A DNA stretch of 64,000 bases from Gloeophyllum trabeum ATCC 11539 (taxonomy: Eukaryota; Basidiomycota; Agaricomycetes; Gloeophyllales; Gloeophyllaceae), in contig NW_006920412.1 of the NCBI RefSeq assembly GCF_000344685.1, positions 802,010 through 866,009 of the forward strand, read 5' to 3'. The position numbers and the translations under genes were made by a program. Below are positions 1 to 11,336 of the stretch, piece after piece (positions within the stretch are counted from its first letter, which is position 1; each line of letters begins with the position of its first letter). The notes beneath the pieces are model-generated. The model did not search any database, had not been told where the DNA came from, and saw nothing but the letters and a program-made list of their open reading frames with translations.

Positions 1-3000
1 ACGATGTTCGCGATGCCCGAGACGAAGATCGGGTACTGCCCCGACGTCGGCGCGAGCGCGTTCCTCGCGAGGTGCGTCCCGTCCTGTTCGAGACGCGAAC
101 GAGACGCGCTGACGGGTGCTGCGACAGACTCGACGGCGAGCTCGGCACGTACCTCGCGCTCACGAGCGAGATCATCTCGGGGCGCGAAGTCTAGTACGTC
201 CTCTCTCCACAGTTATCTGATATCGAAGCGACAAACGGATGAATGGGGGATATCACAGCGAACTCGGCCTGGCGACGCACTTTGTGCCCAGCACCTCGCT
301 CCCCGCGCTGCTGCGTGCGCTGCAGGCGCTCGAAGAGCCCTCGTGGGAGGCGGTCGACGCGACGATCGAGGGGTTCTACATCGCGCCCGAGGAGCTCGGC
401 GTCGGCGGGGACTTTGAGGGACAGGTGCGTCGCCGCCTTTCCTTTCCCTCCGCTCCCTCCGCCGTTCTTTCACTTCTGTTCTTCCCTTATTGTACGAGTC
501 CAGGGAGTCGCTGGGAACTGATGGATATTCCAGGTGAATAAGGAGCAGGCAGAGGGCGTCCCCCCCTCGGAGCGCTACGCGCGCACGCAAGGCGGACAGC
601 CGCAGACGCAAGCCCCCGGGCAATCGAGCGTCCTCGTCCTCCCCACCGGCCCCCACTCCGGCGCGGTCCGCGCCGCGATCGACCGCGCGTTCTCGCGCCC
701 CTCCGTCGCGGGGATCCTGCACGAGCTGTCCTACCTCGCCGAGCACGGCTTGGCTCTCCCTTCTGCTAGTAATGCGGAAGCAGAAAAGGAGCAGGTGAAG
801 AAGTGGGCGGGGAGGGTTAAGGGGGTGTTGGGGATGCGGAGCCCGACGAGTTTGGTGGTCAGTCTGGAGGCGCAGAGGAGGGGACGGGAGGCCGTGAGGG
901 GGGAGCCGGCGAGCGCTTTGGAAAGGGCGTTGAGGATGGAGCTGGGGATCGCTACCGCGTTCGTGGTGAGTGGGTTGTTTTGTTTGTTTCGGCTTCCTTT
1001 TTCGGCTGGTTTTGTGATCTAAGACTCTTCACATTTCGTTTCGTTTTCTTGGTTTCGTTTTGGCTCGGTTGAGGTGGTATTTCTGCCGCGGGAGTCATAA
1101 AGCCGGTAAGGCCGGTTCAACGTTCGGCGCTTTCGAGCGGTTGCGAGCGCGGAGCCGCGACTTGTGGGTGGTGCCTGCCCGGGTCTGGCTCCCCTGCATC
1201 TTGCGTTTGCTCCGGATGGGCGGTCGGCCTCCGCGGCACTGGATTCCGGATCTGGGATCTGTTGCACTCTTCAGCGCGTCAGCTCTATTGCTCTCCGGCG
1301 ATACGTCTTCCCTGTATCCGCTATGCGCGGTTTGGAGTTTCGTCGACAGGGGCGGGCGGGCAGGCTTCTCTTGATGTCCCCCTTGGCTCTGACCTTCAGG
1401 GTCTGCTTCTGCGTCCCTTGGCCCCCGGTCAGCGGTGTACTCGTATCTCTTGTTTCGTCATGTTATTTGGGACCCTAACCCCGCCCGGGACCCCATCGCT
1501 CTGACACTCCGGTGGTGATGCTTTCCCCCCGCGGTGTTGGCATCGTTGTTCGTATGGTGGACTCGATCGCTCTGACACCCCGGTGCTTCTGCCTACTACC
1601 CTCCTGCGATGTTGGCATCGTTGTTTGGACAGTGGGGAGGCAGATAGTCTCCCGCTAGCTGCGTACTCGTCTCTCTTGTTTCGTGTTATTGGGGAACCTA
1701 CTAGCCGGGACTCGAATCGGTCTGACACCCCGGTAATTCCTTCTCCCGCGATGGTGGCATCCTTGGTCGGTGGAAAGAGAACAGGATGGAAGCAAACGCC
1801 GGAGTTGATCGGGGCCTTGTGGCATTGCTCCGCACGTGGCTGTCTTTACCGCCCGGCCAATGCGAGCCCCGGTGGTGCCTTGCCACTGGTGGGGTGTTGG
1901 GTGTTGTAGAAGAAGGGGTGCTTGTTCCGTCTTGTGACGAGGCTGAGACGAGACGCGCTGGGTATAGGTCGTCAGATCTCCTCTTCCTGTGGGGACGCCC
2001 AAGCAGAGTGATTGATCAGATCGATGGGCGGGCGCGCCTGTTCCGTGTTTTCGTTTTGGCGAGTTCGTGAGCGGTGTGCCGCTGGGCACAGTTGACCGCG
2101 GCCTCGTATGTTGGGGAAGGGGGATGTTTGACCGTATGCGCTGGATGCGCTCTTGTTGATGACTGCGGTGGGGCGTGCTGTGGCTTGAACGGTGTTCGGC
2201 ATCGGGGCGGGGTAGTGACAGTATCCGCTGGATGCAGTTCTATCATCTCTCTGTGTGTGGGTGCGGTGTGGCAGGGACGCCGCCCGCTACGCCCTGGATC
2301 TGGTGTTAGGCAGCGAGGCCGGGCTATGACAGTATCCGTTGGGTGCTGTACGGCTGGCTGACTAGAACGTAGCGCACTCGGAGATCACCGAGGGAAGGAT
2401 TGACAGCAGCGAGGGCGTGCCGAGATCCTGGGGCATTCTGCGCAATGTCCCGGACACCCTATGTGACTATGTCCCGGACAGTGTCCGCCCTGGTGATATG
2501 GGCTAGTGCGCTCGTCCTGATCGCATTGACATGCATGGGGATCCCGGGCCCATTGTGCGGGATCAGGGAGTGCTCAGGGCCCAAGGATTCGCATCATGGG
2601 CATGGGAGCTCGGGTCCTGGTGCTGAACGATTGCGATCTGGTTGGGTGATTGCGGGTCATGGGAGATCTGGTTTTCTCCGTGAATGGGCGCATCAGCAAG
2701 CGCTTTTCGCCGCTCCTTTTCCCATTCACTTGGTCTCCAGCGTGCGCGCGTGCGCGCGAGTTTGCCTTCCCACCTACCCGCTTCTTTGTTCCTGCGACAG
2801 CGACGAAGTTCACGACGGTCTTCTTTCTCGCGGAGCAAGATGGGTGGGAAGAAGCAAATCTGAACTTCCCGAGGGCTGTGGCTCAGGGAATACACGCCCC
2901 CTAATGGCGTCGCATTTACCCCTCTCTGGGGTGCTTGCCCTCACTCGTCCCCACGGCGCATCATTGCGATCAATGGTCCCGTTTGCACTTGCCTACTGCG

Positions 3001-3877
3001 GTACGGCTTTGCTCGGTCCCGTCATAATTGAACAGGCTGTGCAGAAGCGCTTCCCGTTTTAGCGCGGACATGCCATCAGCATCTCAGCATCTCGCAAAGT
3101 TGCGTGCCGGGATCGCAGATGCCGCTAGTTGCTGCTTCTCCCATGATAGTCCTACTATCAGGTTTCGCGGGATTCTGAGCTATTGAGCCCGATTGTCTTC
3201 GTTCAATTGAGCCATCCTTTCGAAGCCCCTCTGACCCAGAGTAGAGCCTATAGTAGCGGCAGCACTCCGTTGTGGCGGAGATGAGCTAGGATCTCGACTG
3301 GGTTCTTTCATGCCAGGTTCTCTTGCATTTTCTGCTGTTTATTCTCCAGTTATTTTATTCAATTGCCTTTGCCTCTTTTCCAGAGGATTGAGTACTGACT
3401 ATCCACTTAATTGAACCATAGAACGGTGCCAGCCCCGACTTCTCGACCGGCGTACGCGCAGTCTTAATCGACAAGCTGCCCAAGGACCAGCGTCCCGCTT
3501 GGGAGCCGTCTACGGTGGACGCCGTCCCAGTCGATGACATCCTTGAGAAATTCTTCAACCCGTCTTCGCCGTACTACAAGCCCGCGTCGCGTCTGGAAAT
3601 TCCAGAGTCATTCGCAGCAAGGCCTATCAACAATCCCAATCAATTCGCCCTCCCGAGCGAGCAGGAGATCGAAAGTGTGATCAAGGGTAGCCACAGGACG
3701 AGCGGCGATTTCGGCTTGACCGTGGAGGAAGTTGTAGCCAAGTGTGAGAGGGATCTAGCTCCCGGCTCCCGGAAGTCTCGAAGGACCAAGGGTGGCATCA
3801 GGGAGAAGGTGGCCGATATCGTGAGAAGGAAATGCGATGTCGACGCTGAGGGGAAGTGGGTCAAGTGGAGAGGTTGA
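1..3877 (+). CDS. HIBCH: 3-hydroxyisobutyryl-CoA hydrolase, 5' end outside window
   Basis: Mitochondrial valine-catabolism enzyme of the crotonase superfamily that hydrolyses 3-hydroxyisobutyryl-CoA. Exons by eye: 1-71, 128-193, 259-424, 534-966, 3422-3877. The spliced reading gives the crotonase signature FAMPETKIGYCPDVGAS, then LDGELGTYLALT, ELGLATHFVPS, AFSRPSVAGIL, RSPTSLVVSLEA and, after the long intron, NGASPDFSTGVRAVLIDK. This order is typical of the eukaryotic hydrolase and separates it from enoyl-CoA hydratase. The amino-terminal third, including the targeting peptide, lies before base 1. The fourth exon ends GIATAFV at a GTGAGT donor, and the next conserved residue, N, follows a TAG acceptor 2455 nt downstream. 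All other introns here are 56-109 nt. The reading frame stays intact across the long intron, so the gene need not be broken. The coding part is strongly GC-rich at third positions. Confidence 0.9.
1437..1775 (+). repeat. Degenerate tandem repeat, about 115-bp unit, three copies
   Basis: Full-length copies are at about 1437-1552 and 1663-1772, with a partial copy at about 1561-1625. Shared landmarks in order are GTACTCGT, CTTGTTTCGT, GTTATT, CCGGGAC, TCTGACACYCCGGT, and GCGRTGKTGGCATC. Copies differ by substitutions and small indels, so the array is old. It lies in the long hydrolase intron. Confidence 0.65.
2109..2355 (+). repeat. Second degenerate repeat family in the hydrolase intron
   Basis: Three related stretches near 2109-2153, 2199-2242 and 2310-2352 share the core GACAGTATCCGCTGGATGC, preceded by a G-rich half. 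The first copy reads GACCGTATGCGCTGGATGC. Spacing is about 90-110 bp. No coding meaning was found. Confidence 0.55.
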
Positions 3878-6605
3878 GACGTGAATTTTGCCGTTGTGCT
3901 TAGTTAGTTATCGGAATCTGGTTGCCTTACACTGTTTACTCAGAAGAGAACCGCATGCCATATTCCTCTAGTTCACAAACGAGCCGCGAACCAGACAAGT
4001 GCAGTAACGTATCAACATCTCAACGTCATGTCTTCAGGGTCCAATCTGAAGACTCGTTGGACGCGCGCCTTTCAGTCAAACACTGATTAGCCCTGTCGAC
4101 GCTGATGATCTAGAATCACACCGCTGCCCGCGGGTGGGAAGTCCGATTTATCGAACCGCTGGTTTTAGCTGAGAGCAGTCACCAAGCCTTGTAAGACGCT
4201 TCACAGTCCTACGGCTGATGAGGAAGGAGAGAATCTCGACGGCGCCCATTCTCCCCGACTTACGGGTGGCGAACGGCGGAAACAAGAAGGCATGTCCTGA
4301 TTACAAGTGTGTGAGTACATGCGTAGTACCATGCCATAGCAATATACTGGGTGCTTGGGAGCGCGTATGTAAATGTACATCTCAGGAAGTACACGTCTGG
4401 GTTTGAACTCCTTACGCCTTCAAAAGGTTCCAAAATCAAACCCTAGCTGTAAATATTAATCAAAAATATGGTGTTAGCTACACTAAGTGTACAGTCAGCG
4501 GAACCACCCACTTTGCATGGACACTTGCTGCTTGAACACTTCGGCGTGCTGTTACAACCGCGACGGAGGTACAACCGCGACGGAGGAACTTCGCGCCGAC
4601 CAGTTGGGGCCTTGCGCCCATAATCAAGGAGCGACCTATAGGAGGATGTCACTTCATATGGGTAATGACTTACAATACATTCGGGGTAATTGTCGATACT
4701 GAAGGTTCGATAGAGTGACTAAACAGAATTCGGCCGTCGGTCAGCGTTACTCTCAAAGGAAGGCATGATGCATAATCATGCATAAGCATTATTCCAGTGA
4801 AAGGAATAAGATCACGACGGCGTTGAGTCATGCAAAGCTGCGCCCTTGCTCTCAGCTGTCGTTCCTCAGGGAAAGTCGGATATCAGCCAGAAAAGACGCG
4901 AAACGTGATCACTGCTCCCTGTTTGTCGAACATGAGCCAGCGTATTGATTTTAGGGGCGCTGAGTGAACCGAGCAAAAGACGTTTTCGAGAAACTCTTGT
5001 TTGAAGGTGCGGAACGCTGTCAGCAATGATACATCCTTGCGTCCCTCCCTGTAAACTGATCCTGCCACTTGAAGGAAAAGCCAGGGACACACCTCCTCCG
5101 CGATAGTCTGCTAACATTTATGGACAGTCTGATCGTCCTGACCATCTAGAAGTGATGTGAAGAAGTTACTGAAGCAAGCCCGTAACGGATCAGTTTCATG
5201 AATTACAGTTACAGTATAGCGAAGCATTTGCATCAGACATCGACCATGCCACGCGAGATTGCGATGCAACCCACGTGGAATGCGCCTTCGAGGACCAGAT
5301 GTATCCCTATTCGTCTGGATCAGGTCCAAGACAGTCCTCCATGGCTATGCCACGAGCGAAATGTCGGGATCATATTTCAAGATCAAGCTCGATGCACACG
5401 GTTCTGTGCAAAATTAATCAGAGATCACGATCTCACACCGTCATTAATCACAATGGATCGAGATACGCGCTGTTTACATATCTCGTTCGGACGGCGAGTG
5501 GGCGCATATTATCCCAAAATATTGCGTATTCACGCACCGAGTGGTATCCCTTGATGGGAAGACGTAAAGCTACAGTCGAGTTGATGCCATGATCCAAGGG
5601 CCTGTGAGCTGCAGACTTGAGACTCTTCATTGCATAGGTTTGCTTACTTTGGCTGCTACATTGGGAACCCCCGCTATTTGCAGGAATAGTGGCCTCTCAG
5701 GTTTGATCCGCATACGAGCAAATTCACTCCCGCAAGTCGTCGGGTTCCAGACAGCTGCGATCACGACATGCGTTGCAGCATCCACATGCACCAACCAAGA
5801 CGTGTCTATTCCCCAGCACCTACCAACTCCAAAGAACTTCCGAGCGACAATGAATACTGCCCCGAAAGGGCCCCTATAGAACAACGCCGACGCCGGCTGC
5901 TTCAATGAACGGAGGATCGTTCAAAGCCGCAAGCAAGGAATACTGTTATCTGCGGATCAATGAATGTTGATCCAATGCCATCTTTGCGCAAGCGTTGCTA
6001 CGGCACAGCAAGAGTGCCACAGCTTCGTGGCAAGGGGTCAAGCTGCAGCTCAGCGAAGCCGTAGGTTTATCAAAAGTTGCAAGCCGGCGATCCGAATCGC
6101 CTGCGAACCTGATGATGGTTTCGGGACGCAACGGCGGACCCCGCAGAGTACAGTGAGATATCGATCTAAGACTGAAATGAAGTAATGCGCGGGGAAGCCA
6201 ACGCGAAGTCGAGGCTTGCCGGACACGGACAAGTTGTGGAATCCGAGCGGAGGTTGAAGGCCGTAGACAAATTGCTAGGTGCGGTCACGAGAAGTTGTCG
6301 CAATCAAGACTTTTGCGGAAGCCCATGCCACCGTCACAGAAGTGACTCCGTGGCCTTCTGAGTGGTGGCGGACTGGTGAGGCGCACCAGTGGCTAAGCAC
6401 CTGAACACCTATGCGCGCACTGCTATATCCAAACAAAGATGTGATCAAGGGTTGTTGGCTGACAAAATCCAAGTAGTTGTAGTCACCAACATGACTTCAA
6501 CGACTACCTGTGATCAGAGTCTATAAAACAGTGGGGTTAGCCCATTCTGTCATGACAGCAACCCGCTTCACTAGCATCTTTAACCCGCTACTCACTCTTA
6601 CAACC
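3878..6605. other. 2.7-kb stretch without a supportable gene
   Basis: Both strands carry short ORFs only, and none matches a family I recognise. A perfect 17-bp tandem duplication (TACAACCGCGACGGAGG twice) lies at 4553-4586. On the minus strand, 5092-4883 reads without a stop and looks protein-like (it includes FLENVFCSVHS and LMFDKQGAVITFRVFSG before a stop). Minus 5905-5627 is also open. They could be exons of an unknown or decayed minus-strand gene, but no start, splice chain or family could be assigned. Confidence 0.4.
6522..6528 (+). promoter_or_regulatory. TATA box of the indoleamine dioxygenase gene
   Basis: TATAAAA lies 84 bp upstream of the chosen ATG at 6606. With a normal 25-35 bp offset this predicts a 5' leader of roughly 50 nt, which supports the 6606 start over the in-frame codon at 6510, since 6510 would lie upstream of the TATA box. 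Confidence 0.55.
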
Positions 6606-8138
6606 ATGGACGTGCTGACCTTCATCCTGTCGATAACTCGCCAGAACGTCTCGAACATGGCCCTGTCATTATTCAGACGAATCCTGACGAGATACGCTCA
6701 ACGACTGCCAGAACCTACCTGGAGTCATTCTCAATCAGCTTTCGACATCAGCGACATCACAGGTTTTTTACCTGCTCAACCACTACGGCACCTGCCCCAG
6801 GAGTACGACATCTGGGAGGCTGCCTTAACCGAAGCTCAGACCGTGTTGTCTTTGGGAACCGACAATAGTAATGTCGCCGTCGCAAAAAGACAGGATGGAT
6901 TACGCTGGCGGGACCGCATACGAGAGGTATGCCACACCCCCCACGTGATTTTTACCATGGCAGGAACTGATGCACATATGGCATTTAGTGGCCGGTATTG
7001 CAAGTGGAGCATTTGAATGATGACATACGGCAGCTTCAGCGAGCGCATCTCGTGCTAGCATTCTTGGTCCACTTTTTCGTTCATTCGATACCGCCCACGG
7101 AACCAGCTTCACCTGTACAAGTACCCAGAGCCCTCGCAGTACCGCTTGTGACGGTCTCCCGAATGCTAAAGATGGCCCCTGTGCTCACGTTCGCCGACGT
7201 CGTGATGTGGAACGCTGTTCCCGAAAATCCCGATTTTCCCGTCTCTCTCACCAATCTCCGCTTCGAGAATCTACTCTCGGGTACCGAAGACGAGTACAAT
7301 TTCTACCTCATGTCCGCCAGAGCAGAGCTTCAAGGGGTAGAAATTTTACACATCATCGACTCGTACCATAGCTTACCCAACACAACCGACTTGACGTCAA
7401 CCACCAAGATCGCTCGTGATCTCACCCGCTTGAAGAACGTGATTGAGGAGCTTACCGCGACGTTGGAATCGTCTCGCGAGTTAGTGGATCCCCACGATTT
7501 CTATTTTGCCGTCCGACCTTGGTGGAAAGGGAGTGACGCGGAGGGCCCTGACTCCCCAGGTTGGATCTACGAAGGGGTCACTGGGTTGGATCATAACTAT
7601 CTGAGCGGGCCGTCGGCGGGCCAGTCAACAGTGGTGAGTACTTTACCATTGCGTTTAATCAGTGACTTACCCCGCTTCCTAGATGCACGCTCTTGACATC
7701 TTCCTAGACGTAGACCACAAATTGGTGAAGCGCCGTGCGCCTGCCCCGTCTAAGGAGAATAAGAAGGCCGACTTAGGATTCATGGAGCGCATGAGACAAT
7801 ACATGCCTGGGAAACATAGAGAATATTTGGAATATCTGGCAAACAGCCCGCGTCCCCTCCGGGAGGCGGCTAGGCAGTCTCCAGCGCTCCGGGAACCGTA
7901 CAATGCCGCAGTCCGGGCTCTGAAGGCGTTCCGCGACGTGCATATCCGTATCGCGTGCCTCTACATCGTTACGATGTCGAAGTCCCAGATACCAGCGCAG
8001 TGTCCGGCCTCCGCAATGATGAACAAGATGGCCGATCAGGTAGCTAGCAACCGCAGGCCAGTCAGGGGAACCGGAGGCACAGAGCTCTTACCGCTCTTGA
8101 AGGCAGGGAGAGACGCGACGGCTCGCACAGCTTTGTGA
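6606..8138 (+). CDS. IDO: Indoleamine 2,3-dioxygenase
   Basis: Heme dioxygenase that opens the indole ring of L-tryptophan to N-formylkynurenine, the first step of the kynurenine route to NAD; cytosolic. Exons: 6606-6926, 6989-7633, 7683-8138 (473 aa). The start sits in a good context (ACCATGG) behind a TATA box. Family landmarks in order are FDISDITGFLPAQ (near residue 50), LQRAHLVLAFLVHFFVH (near 120-140), FLDVDHKLVKRRAP, SPALREPYNAAVRALKAF followed by RDVHIRIACLYIVTMS containing the proximal heme histidine, and the carboxy-terminal PVRGTGGTELLPLLK. Length is slightly above the usual 400-460 aa, and no key residue is missing. Basidiomycetes often carry several IDO paralogues; which one this is cannot be told from sequence alone. 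Confidence 0.93.
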
Positions 8139-8862
8139 CAGCTGTCAACGTGAAAGCGGAGAGAACTACCAAGCGAGGTTTGCAAGAATAAGTATCGAAG
8201 GCAGCGAGACATGGCGTAGTTGACTGTTCTGTAATTCCACCTATCACGGACATCTATTTATTCGTCAGTGAGACAAAGTAGCATAGTTGAAGGACATACA
8301 CCTATAGTTATAGCCACAATATTAGGGATTGGCATGTAGCGTTACCAGACAGCGGAATAAATATTATTCAGTATTCTTATCGCAAGTAGACTTGACTTAC
8401 CTTCCTAACCGTATCGAAGCTATATGTACGACTGATAGCGGTCAGGTACTCAGATACTACAGACAGACTTCGAGGGATTGGTCTAACGTAAAGGCTTGTA
8501 GATCAGAGGGCAGTTAAGTACCTCGCCCGGTGACTCAACCCGCCCCGATATCAGGAGATCGCTCCCCTCGGTCAATATGCAAGTAGCGGCGAAGGCAATG
8601 TCGGCTAAATATGTCAGGAAACATATGCGCTATAATTTGCAACCGTCATGGTAGTAACCGCTTGAAGCTTTACGGTAAACACACAACCCGGCTTTGGGTG
8701 GGATTGTCAAGTTCCCTATGCCACTCCGAGTCACTGACCGGATGCAGGCGGGCGTGGGAAATGTGTCAGCTTACATAAGAAACGCGCTATATGAGTCGAC
8801 AGACGCGCTCGCGTCTTCCTGCACGCGTCCACTACACAACAAAGCTTCACAGCAATTACACC
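8139..8862. other. Intergenic region upstream of RPA1
   Basis: No gene was seen. The last 90 bp hold the ACGCG elements listed separately. The rest is AT-richer and featureless to my eye. Confidence 0.6.
8782..8828 (+). promoter_or_regulatory. ACGCG (MCB-like) cluster in the RPA1 promoter
   Basis: Three ACGCG cores occur within 50 bp: AACGCG at 8781, GACGCG at 8802 and a complete MluI cell-cycle box ACGCGT at 8823-8828, the last only 35 bp before the RPA1 ATG. In yeasts the MBF factor binds such boxes and drives replication genes at G1/S. Use of the same logic here is inferred. Confidence 0.5.
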
Positions 8863-11127
8863 ATGGAGGTCCAGCTTACCAAAGGGATTGTCAAAAGACT
8901 TTCTGCCGCACACGAGACGGGTGAAGACCTCACTAACTCTCAACCGACTCTGCAAGTTATTTCGTTCCGGAAAGTGGACTCGCCACCAAATGCGACTAAT
9001 CAGACTACCGATCGCTACCGGACCATAGTATCCGATGGAGAGAACATCATGCAAGGCATGTTTGCCACGCAGCTGAATAAGATGATAGAAGACCAGTCGA
9101 TTAAGAAGAACACGGTTATTGTTGTCGAGAACTTGACGTGTAGCTATCTTCAAGGGAAAAGGTGAGTGGAACCAATTTGCCCATGTGAAAAACACTGTAG
9201 TGACCTGGCTTAGATTGATTATCATTATGGGCGCACGAGTCCTAGCACAAGTCGAGTCGAAGATCGGCAATCCCGTGGCTCTGCAAGCTCCTGGTGCTGC
9301 CGGTGCTGCTACTGCTGCGGAGAGTGGATCTACACCTGCTCCCCAGATCCCCGCTGCAGCTCCTTCTACTTCTGCCACGACTCCGACTTCCCAAGCACAG
9401 AGCCGACAGCAAGGTCAGGCAAAGACGGGAGGAAAGCCGAATTCGGTGTATCCTATTGAAGGTCTCAGCCCCTATCAGAATAACTGGACCATCAAAGCGC
9501 GTGTCACTCAAAAGACGGATATCAAGACCTGGTCGAACCAGCGAGGGGAAGGCAAGCTTTTCAGCGTCACTCTCATGGACGAGACGGCAGAAATACGTGC
9601 CACCGGATTCAATGCTGTTGTCGACGAACTCTATGACAAACTGCAAGAGGGTCATGTCTACTATATCTCGAAAGCCCGTGTGAACTTAGCCAAGAAGAAA
9701 TTCTCCAATATCGCTAACGACTATGAGCTCGCCCTTGAACGCAACACCGAGGTGGAAGAGGTCTGTGTGATAGGGTCTTACCATTGGGGGTAGCTGTCTC
9801 ACATATTCACAGTGTCTTGATCCAACCAATGTTCCTGCAGTCCGGTACAATTTCGTCGAATTGAACGGCCTGGAACAGCTTGAGAAGGATTCTACTTGCG
9901 GTGAGTTCGGCTTTGCAGCCCAAGATATGAGAGCTCATGTTCAACAGATGTCATCGGCGTCGTCAAGAGCGTCGGGGATGTGGGTACTATCACATCAAAA
10001 GCGAGTAACAAAACGGTTGGTACATCTGTCTTGTTCACCCTCGTAGACTGGGCTGATCCGTAAGAACAGGTCGCGAAGCGTGATCTGACCATAGTGGACC
10101 GCTCCGGGAAAGCGGTCCGTGTCACCCTATGGGGCGCCCAAGCGGAACAGTTCAGCGCAGATGACTCGCCCGTCATTGCTTTCAAGGGGGTGAAGGTCGG
10201 CGATTTCGGGGGTAAGTGCAGCAGTGTCCTGCCTACCTCAATGAATTCATTGATTTGCGCATGAAGGCCGCACGCTGTCCATGTATAGTTCCAGCACGAT
10301 GACAATCAATCCGGACATACCCGAAGCTCATGTTCTCCGAGGGTGGTACGATGCAAAGGGAGTCGAGCAGAGTTTCCAGTCATTGTCCAATGGTAGTGGT
10401 GCTGGGAGCGGTACCATGGGAGGCTTCAACCGCTCCGAGATGCGCACCTTGTTCGATGTCAAGGAGTCTGGCTTGGGCACGTCCGACAAGGCAGACTATT
10501 TCTCGTGCCGAGCAACAATCATGCATATCAAGGGTGACAACATATCATACCCCGCGTGTCCAACCGAGGGATGCAATAAGAAAGTAGTTGATCTCAGTGA
10601 CGGGTGGCGTTGTGAGAAATGTGATAGGTCGTTTGAAAAGCCAGAGCATCGGTAAGACTTGAAATCATCTCTAGCCATGTGGTCCCCTGTTGCTAATATT
10701 TTTCTGAAGATATATCATGTCTATGGCTGTGGCTGATCATACCTGCCAAGCGTGGTTGCAAGGGTTTAACGACGTAGGAGTGGCCGTCTTTGGCATGTCT
10801 GCCAATGAGTTGGTGGACATTAAGGTATGTCGTCTACGGCCGTCCCGTGGCGCATCTTCTTATCATCTCCATTAGGAGAGGGATGAATCCGCTTACAATG
10901 TTATCTTGCACAAAGCAACTTGCTCAACCTTCAACTTCGCTTGTCGTGCTAAGCAAGACACCTATAATGTACGTGTTGAATCAGTCCGCCGCAGTACTAC
11001 TTTGTTAAACACGCTCGTTTAGGAACAAACTCGCATTCGTTACGGTATATCGCGTATACTGCCCTTGGATTATGCAGAGGAGGCTCGTGTCTTGCGAGAC
11101 ACTCTCCAGTCGTGGGATAAGTGTTGA
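8863..11127 (+). CDS. RFA1: Replication protein A large subunit (RPA70)
   Basis: Largest subunit of the heterotrimeric single-strand DNA-binding complex used in replication, repair and recombination; nuclear. Nine exons: 8863-9161, 9214-9760, 9813-9900, 9948-10015, 10070-10211, 10267-10651, 10710-10824, 10876-10968, 11023-11127 (613 aa, the normal size). Order: amino-terminal OB fold ending SYLQGKRLIIIM; an Ala/Pro/Ser/Thr/Gln-rich linker (about 125-185); DNA-binding domain A starting VYPIEGLSPYQNNWTIKARV; domain B (TLWGAQAEQFSADDSPVIAF); and domain C with the zinc ribbon CPTEGC...CEKC. It ends ARVLRDTLQSWDKC. Two introns use weak donors (GTCTGT at 9761, GTTGGT at 10016), chosen because only they keep the family sequence. 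It converges on the minus-strand ORF ending at 11337. Confidence 0.95.
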
Positions 11128-11336
11128 TGGAACCCTCCGGCACTGTATATACGCTTTCCTGAGTTTCCACTGCTTTGCTGTCATGTTTGTAGGACTACTG
11201 GGTAGCATGATATTATACAATATATGGTCCTCGCGTGCGCGTGGATTAGTATTACAGGGCGACATTATAGATAATAAATCATAAGGATAAAGCGCGTGAG
11301 TACAAGGAGCAAGAACAAGAGAGTGGATTATCGGCG

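Larger units (their letters stand above)
967..3421 (+). other. 2455-nt intron of the hydrolase gene filled with degenerate repeats
   Basis: It begins GTGAGTGG and ends CATAG, and splicing it in phase 0 restores the hydrolase family sequence. No protein family could be recognised in the many overlapping short ORFs. It contains at least two families of degenerate direct repeats, annotated separately. Size and content suggest expansion or insertion of non-coding repeats inside a normal 50-60 nt intron. Whether transcripts are still spliced across it cannot be judged from sequence. Confidence 0.7.
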
